From: Candidatus Levybacteria bacterium GW2011_GWA1_37_16
Lineage (GTDB): Bacteria > Patescibacteriota > Microgenomatia > Levybacterales > UBA12049
Assembly: GCA_943357985.1 (NCBI GenBank)
Contig: CALRGR010000006.1
Span: forward strand, 1-55,413
Length of the DNA stretch: 55,413 nt
Reading direction: 5' to 3'
Shown here one piece after another: positions 1 to 7,782 of the stretch. The position numbers were made by a program, and so were the translations under genes. The notes under the pieces were generated by a model that saw only the letters and a program-made list of their open reading frames with translations, searched no databases and was not told the DNA's origin. How positions within the stretch are numbered: position 1 is the first letter of the stretch; each line of letters begins with the position of its first letter.

Positions 1-2
1 GA

Positions 3-1439
3 TCTGACTGTATCCAGCAGCCCGGCTCGGGAACAAGCTGCACAAATCAGCAATGCGTTGACCGCGGCCCTGTCACAATTTCGGGAAACATATTCACGGA
101 TTACAATGCAAATAGAATAAAGGACCCAGCCGAACCTACTTCTTCCTGCACGTATAATATAAGCGCTACTTATTTTAGTGCTCCTGGCGTTACCCCGGCT
201 CCGACCCCGGCCCCAACGGTTGGTCCGGGTTGTTATGGCGGATACCTTAGTGCCTGTCTTTATAATTGCGGCTTAGCAGGATATAACTGCCCAAATGGTG
301 GAAATAATTATTGTCCTTCCGCCTGTGCGCCTCTACCAACACCAATACCAACACCAATACCAACGCCTGCTCCCGTTGCCGTAAATCAAAGCGGAAGCAG
401 TTATTCTATAGCTAGTTCTCTGTACGGAACTTATACAGTTACTGCTTCTACTACATGCGGCACATTTACAGAACCGGCAGGCGGTTCTTTCTCTGTTATT
501 GCCGGCAATCAGCAAGTGTGCAGTACCGGCGGTTCTGCAAACGCATCATGCTATCTTGGCGGAATTAAAAACCTGCATTTTGGAGTAAAAGGCAATAATC
601 CATGGATTCAGTCAATTGGGGCCGACATAAGGCAAGACAGCGGGTTTTCCCAGCAGATTCCGGCAAATGCGTCCTGCGGTTCCTATGCATCTTTGCCAGG
701 CGCCGGCGGTTCTCCTGGGATTATTTATTCGGGAGGGAGTACTTCAAGCTTTGGAAGTGGACAAGCATCATCTACAAATTGGGTTGCAGGAGGAGCCACT
801 TATCCGTCAAACTATACTCCAGCCCGTCCAAATCTTATCCGTACGTCCTACAATTATCTTTTCTCAGTCGCAAAGCTTGCAGCTATTACACCTATTGATA
901 TTGGTATCTACTGTGCGGGCGGACTAAATGATTGTACGCTTCCTTCAAATCTTCCAAATGGTCTTTATATTTCAAATGGAAGCCTCACATTATCAAGCAC
1001 AACGTATACTTTTCCGGCAAACAAAAACTTTGTCATACTGGTAAACGGAAACTTGAATCTAAAAGGTAAAATATTAGTGCCAAGCGGTTCAACTGCCACA
1101 TTTTCATCTTCGGCAGACATAACAGTTGACAGAGGGGTTGGGCAAGCTAGTGTTTCTTCTACCAACTCTGATGTTGAAGGATTTTACTCAGCAGACAAAA
1201 ACTTTATAGCAGACGGGAATAATAACTGCGGAATAGGAACAGATCTTAGACTAAATATTGCAGGAGCAATTGTTGTAAACGCGGCACTGTCCGGCGGAAC
1301 TTTCCAGAATAACAGAAACCTTTGCGGAGGCAATGACAATTGTCCTGCGTTTTCAGTAAAAGAAAGACCGGATTTCGTACTTAATGCTCCTGAGTTTATA
1401 AAGCACCCAAGCTACATCTGGCAGGAATTAGCGCCGTAA
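3..1439 (+). CDS. Cys-rich surface-like protein upstream of pil genes (5' end missing)
   Basis: The reading frame is open from the window edge, so the N-terminus lies outside; 478 residues are visible. Two proline/threonine linkers (TPAPTPAPT near residue 58 and PTPIPTPIPTPAP near residue 112) separate cysteine-rich segments from a C-terminal region of about 300 residues rich in Asn, Ser, Gly and short beta-like strands. The linkers and the absence of membrane segments in the visible part suggest an extracellular, modular protein. It lies 20 bases before a PilX-like gene and pilMNO on the same strand, so a role as a pilus-associated or adhesive component is inferred from position. I recognise no enzymatic motif. 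A GTG at 516 is an internal codon, not the start. Confidence 0.75.
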   Translation, partial: SDCIQQPGSGTSCTNQQCVDRGPVTISGNIFTDYNANRIKDPAEPTSSCTYNISATYFSAPGVTPAPTPAPTVGPGCYGGYLSACLYNCGLAGYNCPNGGNNYCPSACAPLPTPIPTPIPTPAPVAVNQSGSSYSIASSLYGTYTVTASTTCGTFTEPAGGSFSVIAGNQQVCSTGGSANASCYLGGIKNLHFGVKGNNPWIQSIGADIRQDSGFSQQIPANASCGSYASLPGAGGSPGIIYSGGSTSSFGSGQASSTNWVAGGATYPSNYTPARPNLIRTSYNYLFSVAKLAAITPIDIGIYCAGGLNDCTLPSNLPNGLYISNGSLTLSSTTYTFPANKNFVILVNGNLNLKGKILVPSGSTATFSSSADITVDRGVGQASVSSTNSDVEGFYSADKNFIADGNNNCGIGTDLRLNIAGAIVVNAALSGGTFQNNRNLCGGNDNCPAFSVKERPDFVLNAPEFIKHPSYIWQELAP

Positions 1440-1459
1440 AAAAGGCAGGACCCGTCCAA

Positions 1460-2284
1460 ATGGTTGACACACAAGTCCACTCTTGTTACGCTAAAAGTAT
1501 GATCGGAAAAAGTCAAAATGGTCAAGTTCTCTTAATCATAGTTCTTATTATGGTTGTAGGTCTTACTGTGGGTCTTTCTCTTGCATCAAGGAGTATTGTA
1601 AGTCTTAGAACCTCGGAGGAAGAAATAACTTCTCAGCAAGCTCTTTCAGCAGCCGAAGCAGGCATTGAGCAAGCTTCAAAAACAAATACGGCTATTGCAA
1701 ATGGATCTTTTTTAAACAGTGCAACTTACAATACCTCAATTACTACGGTTTCCGGAAATAGTTTTCTGTTAAATGGAGGTAATTCAGTTTTAAAAGATGA
1801 TGCTGCGGATGTTTGGTTATCTGATTATTCAACAGATTCTGCAAAAATTTATAAGAACCCATGGAGCGGAAATTTGACTATTCTCTGGGGTAAAGGTAGT
1901 GCAGGTTGTACTCAAGCAGCTTTGGAAATTATTGTAATATCGGGAATTAAGGCCGCTCCCATAACACGCAAATATGCATTTGATCCATGCATAACCCGAA
2001 GCAGTACGAATAATTTTACCGCTCCTTCTGCCGGAGGATCATTCGGAGGTAAAAATTTTCCGTTTGGAGCAATAATCCCCATATCTAGTGGGCTAATTGT
2101 CCGCGTTGTTCCTCTTTACTCAGAAGCTTTGGTTGGAGTTTCTGCAGACTCAGTTCTGCCGTCTCAGGGCTTTATTGTTACATCTGTTGGAACTTCCGGA
2201 ACAGCCAGCAGGAAAGTAACCGTATTTCAAGGTTATCCAACTCTTCCCTCCGAGTATTTCCCATATGGTATTTTTTCTCCATAA
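1460..2284 (+). CDS. PilX-like type IV pseudopilin/pilus assembly protein
   Basis: The 274-residue product has a short basic leader ending in QNG, then a hydrophobic stretch (LLIIVLIMVVGLTVGLSLAS) followed by a Ser/Glu/Ala-rich amphipathic helix with SAAEAGIEQA. That is the arrangement of the PilX N-terminal domain, a minor pilin that is cleaved and inserted in the pilus base. The ATG at 1499 would give a conventional short leader; the ATG at 1460 has an AGGA ten bases upstream. The remainder is beta-rich and has two cysteine pairs. It is followed four bases later by pilM, so it probably shares that transcript. The pseudopilin call is firm in type; the exact orthology is inferred. Confidence 0.75.
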   Translation: MVDTQVHSCYAKSMIGKSQNGQVLLIIVLIMVVGLTVGLSLASRSIVSLRTSEEEITSQQALSAAEAGIEQASKTNTAIANGSFLNSATYNTSITTVSGNSFLLNGGNSVLKDDAADVWLSDYSTDSAKIYKNPWSGNLTILWGKGSAGCTQAALEIIVISGIKAAPITRKYAFDPCITRSSTNNFTAPSAGGSFGGKNFPFGAIIPISSGLIVRVVPLYSEALVGVSADSVLPSQGFIVTSVGTSGTASRKVTVFQGYPTLPSEYFPYGIFSP

Positions 2285-2287
2285 CTA

Positions 2288-3316
2288 ATGAGTAAAAAAT
2301 CTTTCGGACTTGATATTGGGACAAAGACCATTAAGATGGTTTCCTTGTCGCCTAGTAAAGACGGGTTTATTCTTGACGCTTCAATAATTACCCCAATGCC
2401 TGAAAAGGGGATGTTGTCTGAGTCTCCTCTTGATGAAGAAGAAATGGCTACTGCTATAAAAAAAGCCTTAAATGACAGTGGAATCGAGAGTAAATTTGTA
2501 AACATTGCATTACCGGAAACTCAAATATATACAAAGGTCATTGAAATGCCTGCGCTTTCAGATAAAGAGCTGTCGTCTGCTATATATTGGGAGGCAGAGC
2601 AGTATATCCCTATTCCTCTTTCTAGCATAACTTTTGTCTGGAGTATTTTAAAAAGGCCTCAAAAGTTCACGGCCGGAGACAAGATGGAAGTTTTAATGGT
2701 GGGAGCCCCAACTACGCTAGTTAATAAGTATAAGAAGATTATAAGCATGGCGGGTTTAACTGTAGTTTCTATGGAAACACAAATACTTTCTGCAATTAGA
2801 GCTTTGGTTGGTTCTCAATTTCCCCCGTCTCTTCTGGTTGACATAGGTGAAGTAAGTACATGTCTGGCTATAGTTAAAGATGGCATAATGATTTTTACTT
2901 ATTCAACTCCTACTGGCGGAGGTGCAATTAGCAGAGCAATTGCTTCAAGCTTTGGATTTTCAGCAGCCGAAGCTGAACAGTACAAAAAAACCTATGGATT
3001 TGCTGACCGTGTTTTTGGAGGGAAAATAGGTCTTGCAGCGCATCCTATTCTTATGACAATTCTAACAGAAGTAAAAAAGGCGCTCTCTTTTTATGACCAA
3101 AAATACAAAGACGAGCCAATTAAGCAAATTCTTTTATCCGGAGGAACTGCAAAGCTTCCGGGCATTGATGCTTTTTTTGCAAATAATTCGGGCATTGAAA
3201 CTGTTATTGCCACTCCATGGAAGCGCTTGGCAAGTCAGCAAATTCCAAAACAGATTTTAGACAACGGTGCAGAGTACACAATTGCTGCAGGTCTTGCCAT
3301 GAGGGATTATGAATAA
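2288..3316 (+). CDS. pilM: Type IV pilus assembly ATPase-fold protein PilM
   Basis: This is a 342-residue actin-like protein with the phosphate-1 motif GLDIGTKTIKM at residues 7-17, a second nucleotide-binding strand (LLVDIGEVSTCLAIV near 182) and an adenosine motif ILLSGGTAKLPGI near 281. PilM is the cytoplasmic member of the PilMNO alignment complex and binds the N-terminal tail of PilN. Length is normal for the family. Its stop overlaps the pilN start by eight bases, which supports coupled translation. No pilB, pilT, pilC or pilD is in the window, so the motor genes must lie elsewhere. Confidence 0.93.
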   Translation: MSKKSFGLDIGTKTIKMVSLSPSKDGFILDASIITPMPEKGMLSESPLDEEEMATAIKKALNDSGIESKFVNIALPETQIYTKVIEMPALSDKELSSAIYWEAEQYIPIPLSSITFVWSILKRPQKFTAGDKMEVLMVGAPTTLVNKYKKIISMAGLTVVSMETQILSAIRALVGSQFPPSLLVDIGEVSTCLAIVKDGIMIFTYSTPTGGGAISRAIASSFGFSAAEAEQYKKTYGFADRVFGGKIGLAAHPILMTILTEVKKALSFYDQKYKDEPIKQILLSGGTAKLPGIDAFFANNSGIETVIATPWKRLASQQIPKQILDNGAEYTIAAGLAMRDYE

Positions 3317-3845
3317 CGACATAAATCTTATTTCTGGAGATTTGGGTGTCTCACAACGGGCAACATGGAAACTTGATAGAGTCAAGCTTATTGCTAAGGT
3401 TACTGTACTTGGAGTAGGTCTTCTTTCAATACTACTCTTTCTTCTTAGTCGTGTATTTTCTCCTCAATCAATTATAAAACAGCAGAACGAAGTAATTGCG
3501 GGTATTGCCATTCTTGCCGATAAACAAGCAAAATTAATAGTTTTAAATCAGCGGGTAAATGATATTTCAACGATATTTAAAAAAAGAAAAAACTATGATC
3601 TTGTTTTAAGCGCCATTATTGCGGACTTCCCTGCCAATATTTCCATAACATCTCTTTCTGTAGACAAGTCAAAGATATCTGCAATAGTAAGCTCATCCTC
3701 TCTTATTTCTTTGAATGATTTTATAGATTCACTTAAGGGGATGGTTGAAAAGAAGCAATTTCTAAAAAATGTAACTATAAATAACCTTAATTTGAACGGT
3801 AAAACTTCAGGGTATATATTAACTTTAGATATGGATTTACTATGA
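3309..3845 (+). CDS. pilN: Type IV pilus alignment protein PilN
   Basis: The 178-residue bitopic inner-membrane protein begins with a short cytoplasmic tail containing INLI, which matches the PilN motif that docks into PilM. One transmembrane helix follows (about residues 31-47, VTVLGVGLLSILLFLLS), then a coiled-coil and a small alpha/beta domain. PilN pairs with PilO to form the periplasmic or extracytoplasmic platform of the pilus machine. The start overlaps pilM by eight bases and the stop overlaps pilO in an ATGA, so the three genes are translationally coupled. Confidence 0.88.
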   Translation: MNNDINLISGDLGVSQRATWKLDRVKLIAKVTVLGVGLLSILLFLLSRVFSPQSIIKQQNEVIAGIAILADKQAKLIVLNQRVNDISTIFKKRKNYDLVLSAIIADFPANISITSLSVDKSKISAIVSSSSLISLNDFIDSLKGMVEKKQFLKNVTINNLNLNGKTSGYILTLDMDLL

Positions 3846-4573
3846 ATAAAGATATAACTTTAGATTCCCAAACTTTAAAATCCTTATACGGAAATAATAA
3901 ACAGTATGTTATGCCGTTTGTTATGTTTTTTGTGTCTCTCATTCTTATTTTTGTTACAATTCTGCCGCAGTTTAATGATTTACTGTCTACTTTATCACAG
4001 CGGGAGGATGAAACTGCAAAGCTGCAAATTCTAAAAAATAATCTTATTTTTTTGACAAACACAGATGAAACCACTCTCAATTTTGAACTTGAGACTTCTT
4101 TGAAAGCCCTGCCGCAGACTAAGGATTTTGAAAGTGTTTTAAAATCCATATCCTTGGCGGCAAGTAAAGCAGGTGTGGGCTTGGGAAATTTTGAATTTAA
4201 AGTTGGAAATATTTTAAAAACTGAGTCAGGTAATGATCAACTTCCATCTCTTGCGGTTAAGATTATCATAAATGATGGAGTGGGCGGCGCTGCCCGTTTT
4301 ATGACTAATCTTGCAACGTTGCTTCCAATATCCGAGGTGAAATCCGTGGATATAAATGGAAATTATACAAACCTCAATCTTGTATTCTATTATAAAAATT
4401 TACCCTCTATAAAGGTAGCGCCTGATGTTAAACTTGTTCCTTTGTCATCTAAACAAACGCAGCTTCTAAAAGAAATTTCGTCTTGGGACAGTGGATCTAC
4501 TCCTTTTTTAGCCGTGCCAGAGCTTGAGTCTCCCACTGCTTCGCCTGCCTCAAATTCTAGTGTGCCTTTTTAA
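3842..4573 (+). CDS. pilO: Type IV pilus alignment protein PilO
   Basis: The 243-residue product has one transmembrane segment (about residues 23-42), a coiled-coil stretch with QREDETAKLQ, and a C-terminal ferredoxin-like domain. This is the PilO plan, which heterodimerises with PilN. Its C-terminal 25 residues are Ser/Pro-rich (ESPTASPASNSSVPF) and look disordered. It is the last gene of the pilus block and converges on trmD, overlapping it by 17 bases with no visible terminator hairpin between them. Confidence 0.82.
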   Translation: MNKDITLDSQTLKSLYGNNKQYVMPFVMFFVSLILIFVTILPQFNDLLSTLSQREDETAKLQILKNNLIFLTNTDETTLNFELETSLKALPQTKDFESVLKSISLAASKAGVGLGNFEFKVGNILKTESGNDQLPSLAVKIIINDGVGGAARFMTNLATLLPISEVKSVDINGNYTNLNLVFYYKNLPSIKVAPDVKLVPLSSKQTQLLKEISSWDSGSTPFLAVPELESPTASPASNSSVPF

Positions 4574-5243
4574 GAAGATCCGGTCTTAATTTGATTGTAA
4601 CTTTTTTTGACTCCTCTTTTTTCCATTGTTTGATTTTTTCATGGTTGCCCGAAATAAGTGTTTTAGGAACGGAAAGGTTATTGTAAATTCCGGGTCTGGT
4701 ATATTGAGGGTATTCAAGCGTTCCTTCAGAAAATGATTCGTCATCTGTTACGCCTTCTGGTAATACTCCTGTTATAAGTCTTACAACGGCATCTGTTACA
4801 AGCATGGCAGGGATTTCTCCTCCTGTTGTTATGAAATCTCCTACGGAAATTTCTTCATCAATAAAATTTTGCGTTCTGGCGTCGATTCCTTCGTAATGTC
4901 CGCAAACAAGTATTAAATGTGAAAGTTTTGAAAATTCTTCCGCTTTTTTTTGTTCAAAAGATTTTCCCTGTGGACCAAGAAAGACAACTCTTTGCTCTTT
5001 CCTGCTAAGGTTTTTGTCTAAGGAATGATTAATTGCTTCTGCCAGCACATCAACCCTAATAACCATTCCTTTTCCGCCTCCATAGGCTTTGTCGTCAACA
5101 GTTTTATGTTTTCCCAGGCCAAAGTCTCTAATGTCTATAGAATTAATTTCTACCAGTTTTTTGTCCCTTGCTCTTTTTACTATCGAATAGTCAAAGGGGC
5201 CTGTAAACATTTGGGGAAATAAAGTGAGAATGGATATTTTCAC
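4557..5243 (-). CDS. trmD: tRNA (guanine-37-N1)-methyltransferase TrmD
   Basis: TrmD methylates G37 next to the anticodon of tRNAs reading CNN codons and prevents +1 frameshifts. The 228-residue protein carries the SPOUT trefoil knot with LVCGHYEGIDARTQNFID followed by the SAM-binding loop VGDFITTGGE, and the family motif GGGKGMVIRVDV near residue 55. It starts with GTG. It is the last gene of the rpmF-nusB-rnc-rpsP-khpA-trmD transcript, an order close to the rpsP-trmD arrangement of other bacteria. Confidence 0.95.
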   Translation of the reverse strand: MKISILTLFPQMFTGPFDYSIVKRARDKKLVEINSIDIRDFGLGKHKTVDDKAYGGGKGMVIRVDVLAEAINHSLDKNLSRKEQRVVFLGPQGKSFEQKKAEEFSKLSHLILVCGHYEGIDARTQNFIDEEISVGDFITTGGEIPAMLVTDAVVRLITGVLPEGVTDDESFSEGTLEYPQYTRPGIYNNLSVPKTLISGNHEKIKQWKKEESKKVTIKLRPDLLKKAH

Positions 5244-5249
5244 TTGGTC

Positions 5250-5483
5250 TTAAGCGGTTTCTTCTAAGCTTATGTTTATTCTTTTATCAACTCTTATTGC
5301 CGGAATTCTCATTACGTTCCTAATTGCTCTAATTACTTTTCCTTCTTTTCCTATGATTTTTCCCATGTTGTCTTTTACAACATGAACAGTGAAGTTTGTA
5401 ACCCCGTCTTCTTCTGATTCATCTATCTTTATTTCTTCTGTACTAAGAATTGAGGAGATAATATATTCAAGTGTTTGTTTCAT
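5250..5483 (-). CDS. khpA: KH-domain RNA-binding protein KhpA
   Basis: A 77-residue single KH domain with the GxxG loop in IIGKEGKVIRAIRN, which grips single-stranded RNA. KhpA-type proteins are encoded next to rpsP in many Gram-positive bacteria and partner with KhpB to influence cell elongation and mRNA stability. The gene overlaps rpsP by one base and sits six bases before trmD, so it is cotranscribed with ribosome genes. No khpB is visible in the window. Confidence 0.9.
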   Translation of the reverse strand: MKQTLEYIISSILSTEEIKIDESEEDGVTNFTVHVVKDNMGKIIGKEGKVIRAIRNVMRIPAIRVDKRINISLEETA

Positions 5484-5710
5484 TATTTAGCTAATCTTGC
5501 GACCGTGTCTGAAGGTTTAGCGCCTACTGAAATCCAGTATTTAAATCTATCCATATCAATGGATTTTGATTCTTCTTTGCCCCTTTTTTCATACCAGCCT
5601 AAGGTTTCAATTGCGCGCCCATCCCGGTCGGAGCGTTTTTCTTTAACTACGATTCTGTACTTTTTTTCTCCCTTCCGGCCTGTTTTTGTAAGTCTAATTG
5701 TTACTGCCAT
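5483..5710 (-). CDS. rpsP: 30S ribosomal protein bS16
   Basis: The 75-residue protein begins MAVTIRLTKTGRKGEKKYRIVV and continues to GRAIETLGWYEK, the standard bS16 profile. It binds 16S rRNA helices early in 30S assembly. Start and length match the family. The gene lies between rnc (15 bases upstream) and khpA (one-base overlap). Confidence 0.97.
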   Translation of the reverse strand: MAVTIRLTKTGRKGEKKYRIVVKEKRSDRDGRAIETLGWYEKRGKEESKSIDMDRFKYWISVGAKPSDTVARLAK

Positions 5711-5725
5711 GGGTGTATTTTATCA

Positions 5726-6397
5726 TTATTTTGTTTTTTCCTCAAGTCCTTCGTTTGATAGTGCATTCTCCGCAGCATCTTTTTCTGCATCTTGCTTTGA
5801 GCGGCCCTTACCTATTCCTAAAACTCTATCATCTATTGTTACTTTTACTGTAAATACTTTATTGTGGGCTGGGCCTTGCTCATCTACAACTTTATACAAA
5901 AGATGAGATTGTCCTTTTGATTGAACAAATTCCTGAAGCAGGCTTTTTGCATCTTTTAAAGTTTTATCCGCCAGTGTTTCTGCCTTAGGAAGTAAAACTT
6001 CATTTAAGAATTGCGAAACTGCAGTAATTCCCTGGTCTATAAATAACGCTCCAACATATGCCTCAAAACTATCTGCCAGAAGGCTTTTGTTTTCTCTTCC
6101 TTTTAGTTGTTCTTCTCCCTTGGAAAGCCTCAAAAGACTTCCGAATTCAAGATTTCTTCCGACTTGCGCAAGGCTTTCGGTGTTTACCATTAGAGACCGC
6201 ATATTTGTGAGCTCTCCTTCATTGAAATTGGGATACTTTCTATATAAAAACTCAGAAACTACAAATGAGATTATGCTGTCTCCTAAAAACTCCATTCTTT
6301 CATTTGAAGAAATATCTTCTTTTGTTTCATTAAGATATGATCTGTGAGTAAATGCCTGAGTAAATAAATTTTTATTTTTGAGTTTTGGTAATGCCAT
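5726..6397 (-). CDS. rnc: Ribonuclease III
   Basis: RNase III cleaves double-stranded RNA during rRNA maturation and mRNA decay. The 223-residue protein has the signature [10 protein letters not shown] at residues 32-41, the second acidic pair in [14 protein letters not shown] (Asp109, Glu112) and a C-terminal double-stranded RNA-binding domain at about 150-215. It overlaps the end of nusB by 26 bases, so the two are read from one message. Confidence 0.96.
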   Translation of the reverse strand: MALPKLKNKNLFTQAFTHRSYLNETKEDISSNERMEFLGDSIISFVVSEFLYRKYPNFNEGELTNMRSLMVNTESLAQVGRNLEFGSLLRLSKGEEQLKGRENKSLLADSFEAYVGALFIDQGITAVSQFLNEVLLPKAETLADKTLKDAKSLLQEFVQSKGQSHLLYKVVDEQGPAHNKVFTVKVTIDDRVLGIGKGRSKQDAEKDAAENALSNEGLEEKTK

Positions 6398-6740
6398 CTT
6401 TTATAATATTTCCAAGCGCGCCGTTTATAAACGCCGGGCTTGTTTCTCCTCCGTACTCTTTAGAAAGTTCTACTGCTTCATCAATTATAACTTTTGGCGG
6501 CTGACTTTTCTCTATTAGAAGTTCATATGTGGCAAGACGCAAAATTGCCAAGTCAATTTTGTTTATTTTATCAATTGGAAATTCCGGAGCAGCTTTTTCA
6601 ATATAAGCATTAATAAAATCTTTATTTTCAATTATGGTTTTTGCATCATTGATTACTGGTTGTTTATGAAAATCAAACTTAAATAAAGCTTCAACTATTT
6701 TTTGTCGTTTTTTGTGCCTTGGGTCAAGAGCGGTTTTCAT
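6372..6740 (-). CDS. nusB: Transcription antitermination factor NusB
   Basis: A 122-residue all-helical NusB fold: an N-terminal RQKIVEALF-like helix, then [19 protein letters not shown] and the conserved [17 protein letters not shown] followed by FINGALGNI. NusB with S10 binds boxA RNA and supports rRNA transcription antitermination. It is sandwiched between rpmF (one-base contact) and rnc (26-base overlap). Confidence 0.93.
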   Translation of the reverse strand: MKTALDPRHKKRQKIVEALFKFDFHKQPVINDAKTIIENKDFINAYIEKAAPEFPIDKINKIDLAILRLATYELLIEKSQPPKVIIDEAVELSKEYGGETSPAFINGALGNIIKDGITKTQK

Positions 6741-6952
6741 TAGACTGTGGGCTTCGGTTCGATTTCTTTTTTAACTGTCTTTGCAAAAACGGAAGTCCCC
6801 TTGTAGTATCCGCAGTTTTTACAAACTTTATGAGGGCTTGCGGAAGCTTTACAATTTGGGCATGTAATTACATGAGAAGCCTTAAGCACTATAGATGCTC
6901 TTCTCTTCCCTTTTCTTTGAGTTGAATGTCTGCGTTTCGGTTCGTGTGGCAC
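6740..6952 (-). CDS. rpmF: 50S ribosomal protein bL32 (zinc form)
   Basis: The 70-residue product starts MPHEPKRRHSTQRKGKRRAS and has four zinc ligands, Cys31, Cys34, Cys44 and Cys47 (CPNC...CKNC), so this is the zinc-binding paralog type. The start is GTG at 6952. A promoter (TTGCAA at 6982-6987, 17-base spacer, TAAAAT at 6959-6964) places the transcription start at about the GTG, so the mRNA is probably leaderless. It is the first gene of the operon that runs down to trmD. Confidence 0.95.
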   Translation of the reverse strand: MPHEPKRRHSTQRKGKRRASIVLKASHVITCPNCKASASPHKVCKNCGYYKGTSVFAKTVKKEIEPKPTV

Positions 6953-6958
6953 GACTGT

Positions 6959-6987
6959 ATTTTATCTTATTTGAGGGTAGGTTGCAA
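6959..6987 (-). promoter_or_regulatory. Promoter of the rpmF-trmD operon (leaderless)
   Basis: Reading the minus strand, TTGCAA and TAAAAT are separated by exactly 17 bases, and the -10 ends seven bases before the rpmF GTG. Transcription would start at or next to the start codon. Confidence 0.7.
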
Positions 6988-7005
6988 TAACTAGGTTTTT
7001 TATTT

Positions 7006-7743
7006 TTAAGTAGAATTTGAAGGTAGAGTTGAAAGTTTATTAAAATAAGGTTTAATTTCCGCGGGCCTGTAGCCAAAAGTGTGGAAATTCTCAAGCTCCC
7101 ATTTTGCAAATTGTCTAATTTCCTCTTTTGCATATGGAGATTGAAGTGCCTGGATTAATGCTTCTGTTGGTTTCACAATTACACTGAATGAATGAGCTAA
7201 TTGGGTGCGTCTTTTTGCTGGTGTAAGATCATCCCCGTTAAATACATGGCTTAGGCCAAATCTCGAAGCTTGAATTTTATCTATTAAATCGGTAAGCTGC
7301 ACTTCTTTATCATTTTTCCCCTTCTCTACATAGCGACTATAAAGGTTCATAGTCAATTCTCTTAGGGGTTGGTTTTTGATTCTTTTTGCTATTGCTAGTC
7401 TAAAACTTAAACGTTCTCTTCTTTTTACAGGTCCTCTAAGGGAGTCATAGTTTGGATTAAGATGAGAAAGATCTCCAGCTAAAATTTCTCCTGCGTCATG
7501 AATATAAATCATGTGGGCAACTGTTGTAGCGTTAATCTCATTAAACATATGAGGAAAACGTTCTTGCATTTCTTCTAGTATCAAAAGCATTCCGTTAACA
7601 TGTTGAAGATCGGACTCTTCTCTGTCTGAAGATATTGATCCGTCTTTCCAACGTTGCACTTGTGAGAGTTGTCCTTCGTATTCTTGTTTTAATTCTTCAG
7701 GAATTGGGGGCCTGTATGTATGTTTTCTCTCTGCATTTGTCAT
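7006..7743 (-). CDS. HD-domain hydrolase (YfbR/HD_3-like)
   Basis: A 245-residue cytoplasmic protein with an HD metal-binding site: His48 in DLQHVNGM, the His-Asp pair at 82-83 in MIYIHDAGEILAGDLSH, and a later Asp in VQLTDLIDKIQAS near 152-155. The family includes 5'-nucleotidases and other phosphohydrolases; the substrate cannot be read from sequence. A near-consensus promoter lies directly upstream (TTGACA, 17 bases, TAATAT), with the -10 seven bases from the ATG. It is therefore transcribed on its own from a leaderless mRNA, downstream of recG. Confidence 0.75.
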   Translation of the reverse strand: MTNAERKHTYRPPIPEELKQEYEGQLSQVQRWKDGSISSDREESDLQHVNGMLLILEEMQERFPHMFNEINATTVAHMIYIHDAGEILAGDLSHLNPNYDSLRGPVKRRERLSFRLAIAKRIKNQPLRELTMNLYSRYVEKGKNDKEVQLTDLIDKIQASRFGLSHVFNGDDLTPAKRRTQLAHSFSVIVKPTEALIQALQSPYAKEEIRQFAKWELENFHTFGYRPAEIKPYFNKLSTLPSNST

Positions 7744-7750
7744 GGACTAC

Positions 7751-7780
7751 ATATTAATTAGCAGGATAAATTGTGTCAAG
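7751..7780 (-). promoter_or_regulatory. Near-consensus promoter of the HD-domain gene
   Basis: On the minus strand TTGACA (7775-7780) and TAATAT (7751-7756) are separated by 18 bases; the predicted start site is at the ATG at 7743. The -35 box lies three bases past the recG stop. Confidence 0.75.
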
Positions 7781-7782
7781 AG

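Noticed and set aside
336-375. Tandem CCAACACCAATA repeat as a possible CRISPR-like or minisatellite array
   Set aside because: It encodes a Pro-Thr linker within an open frame and has no spacers.
5475-5906. 143-residue plus-strand ORF
   Set aside because: It is the complement of rpsP and rnc.
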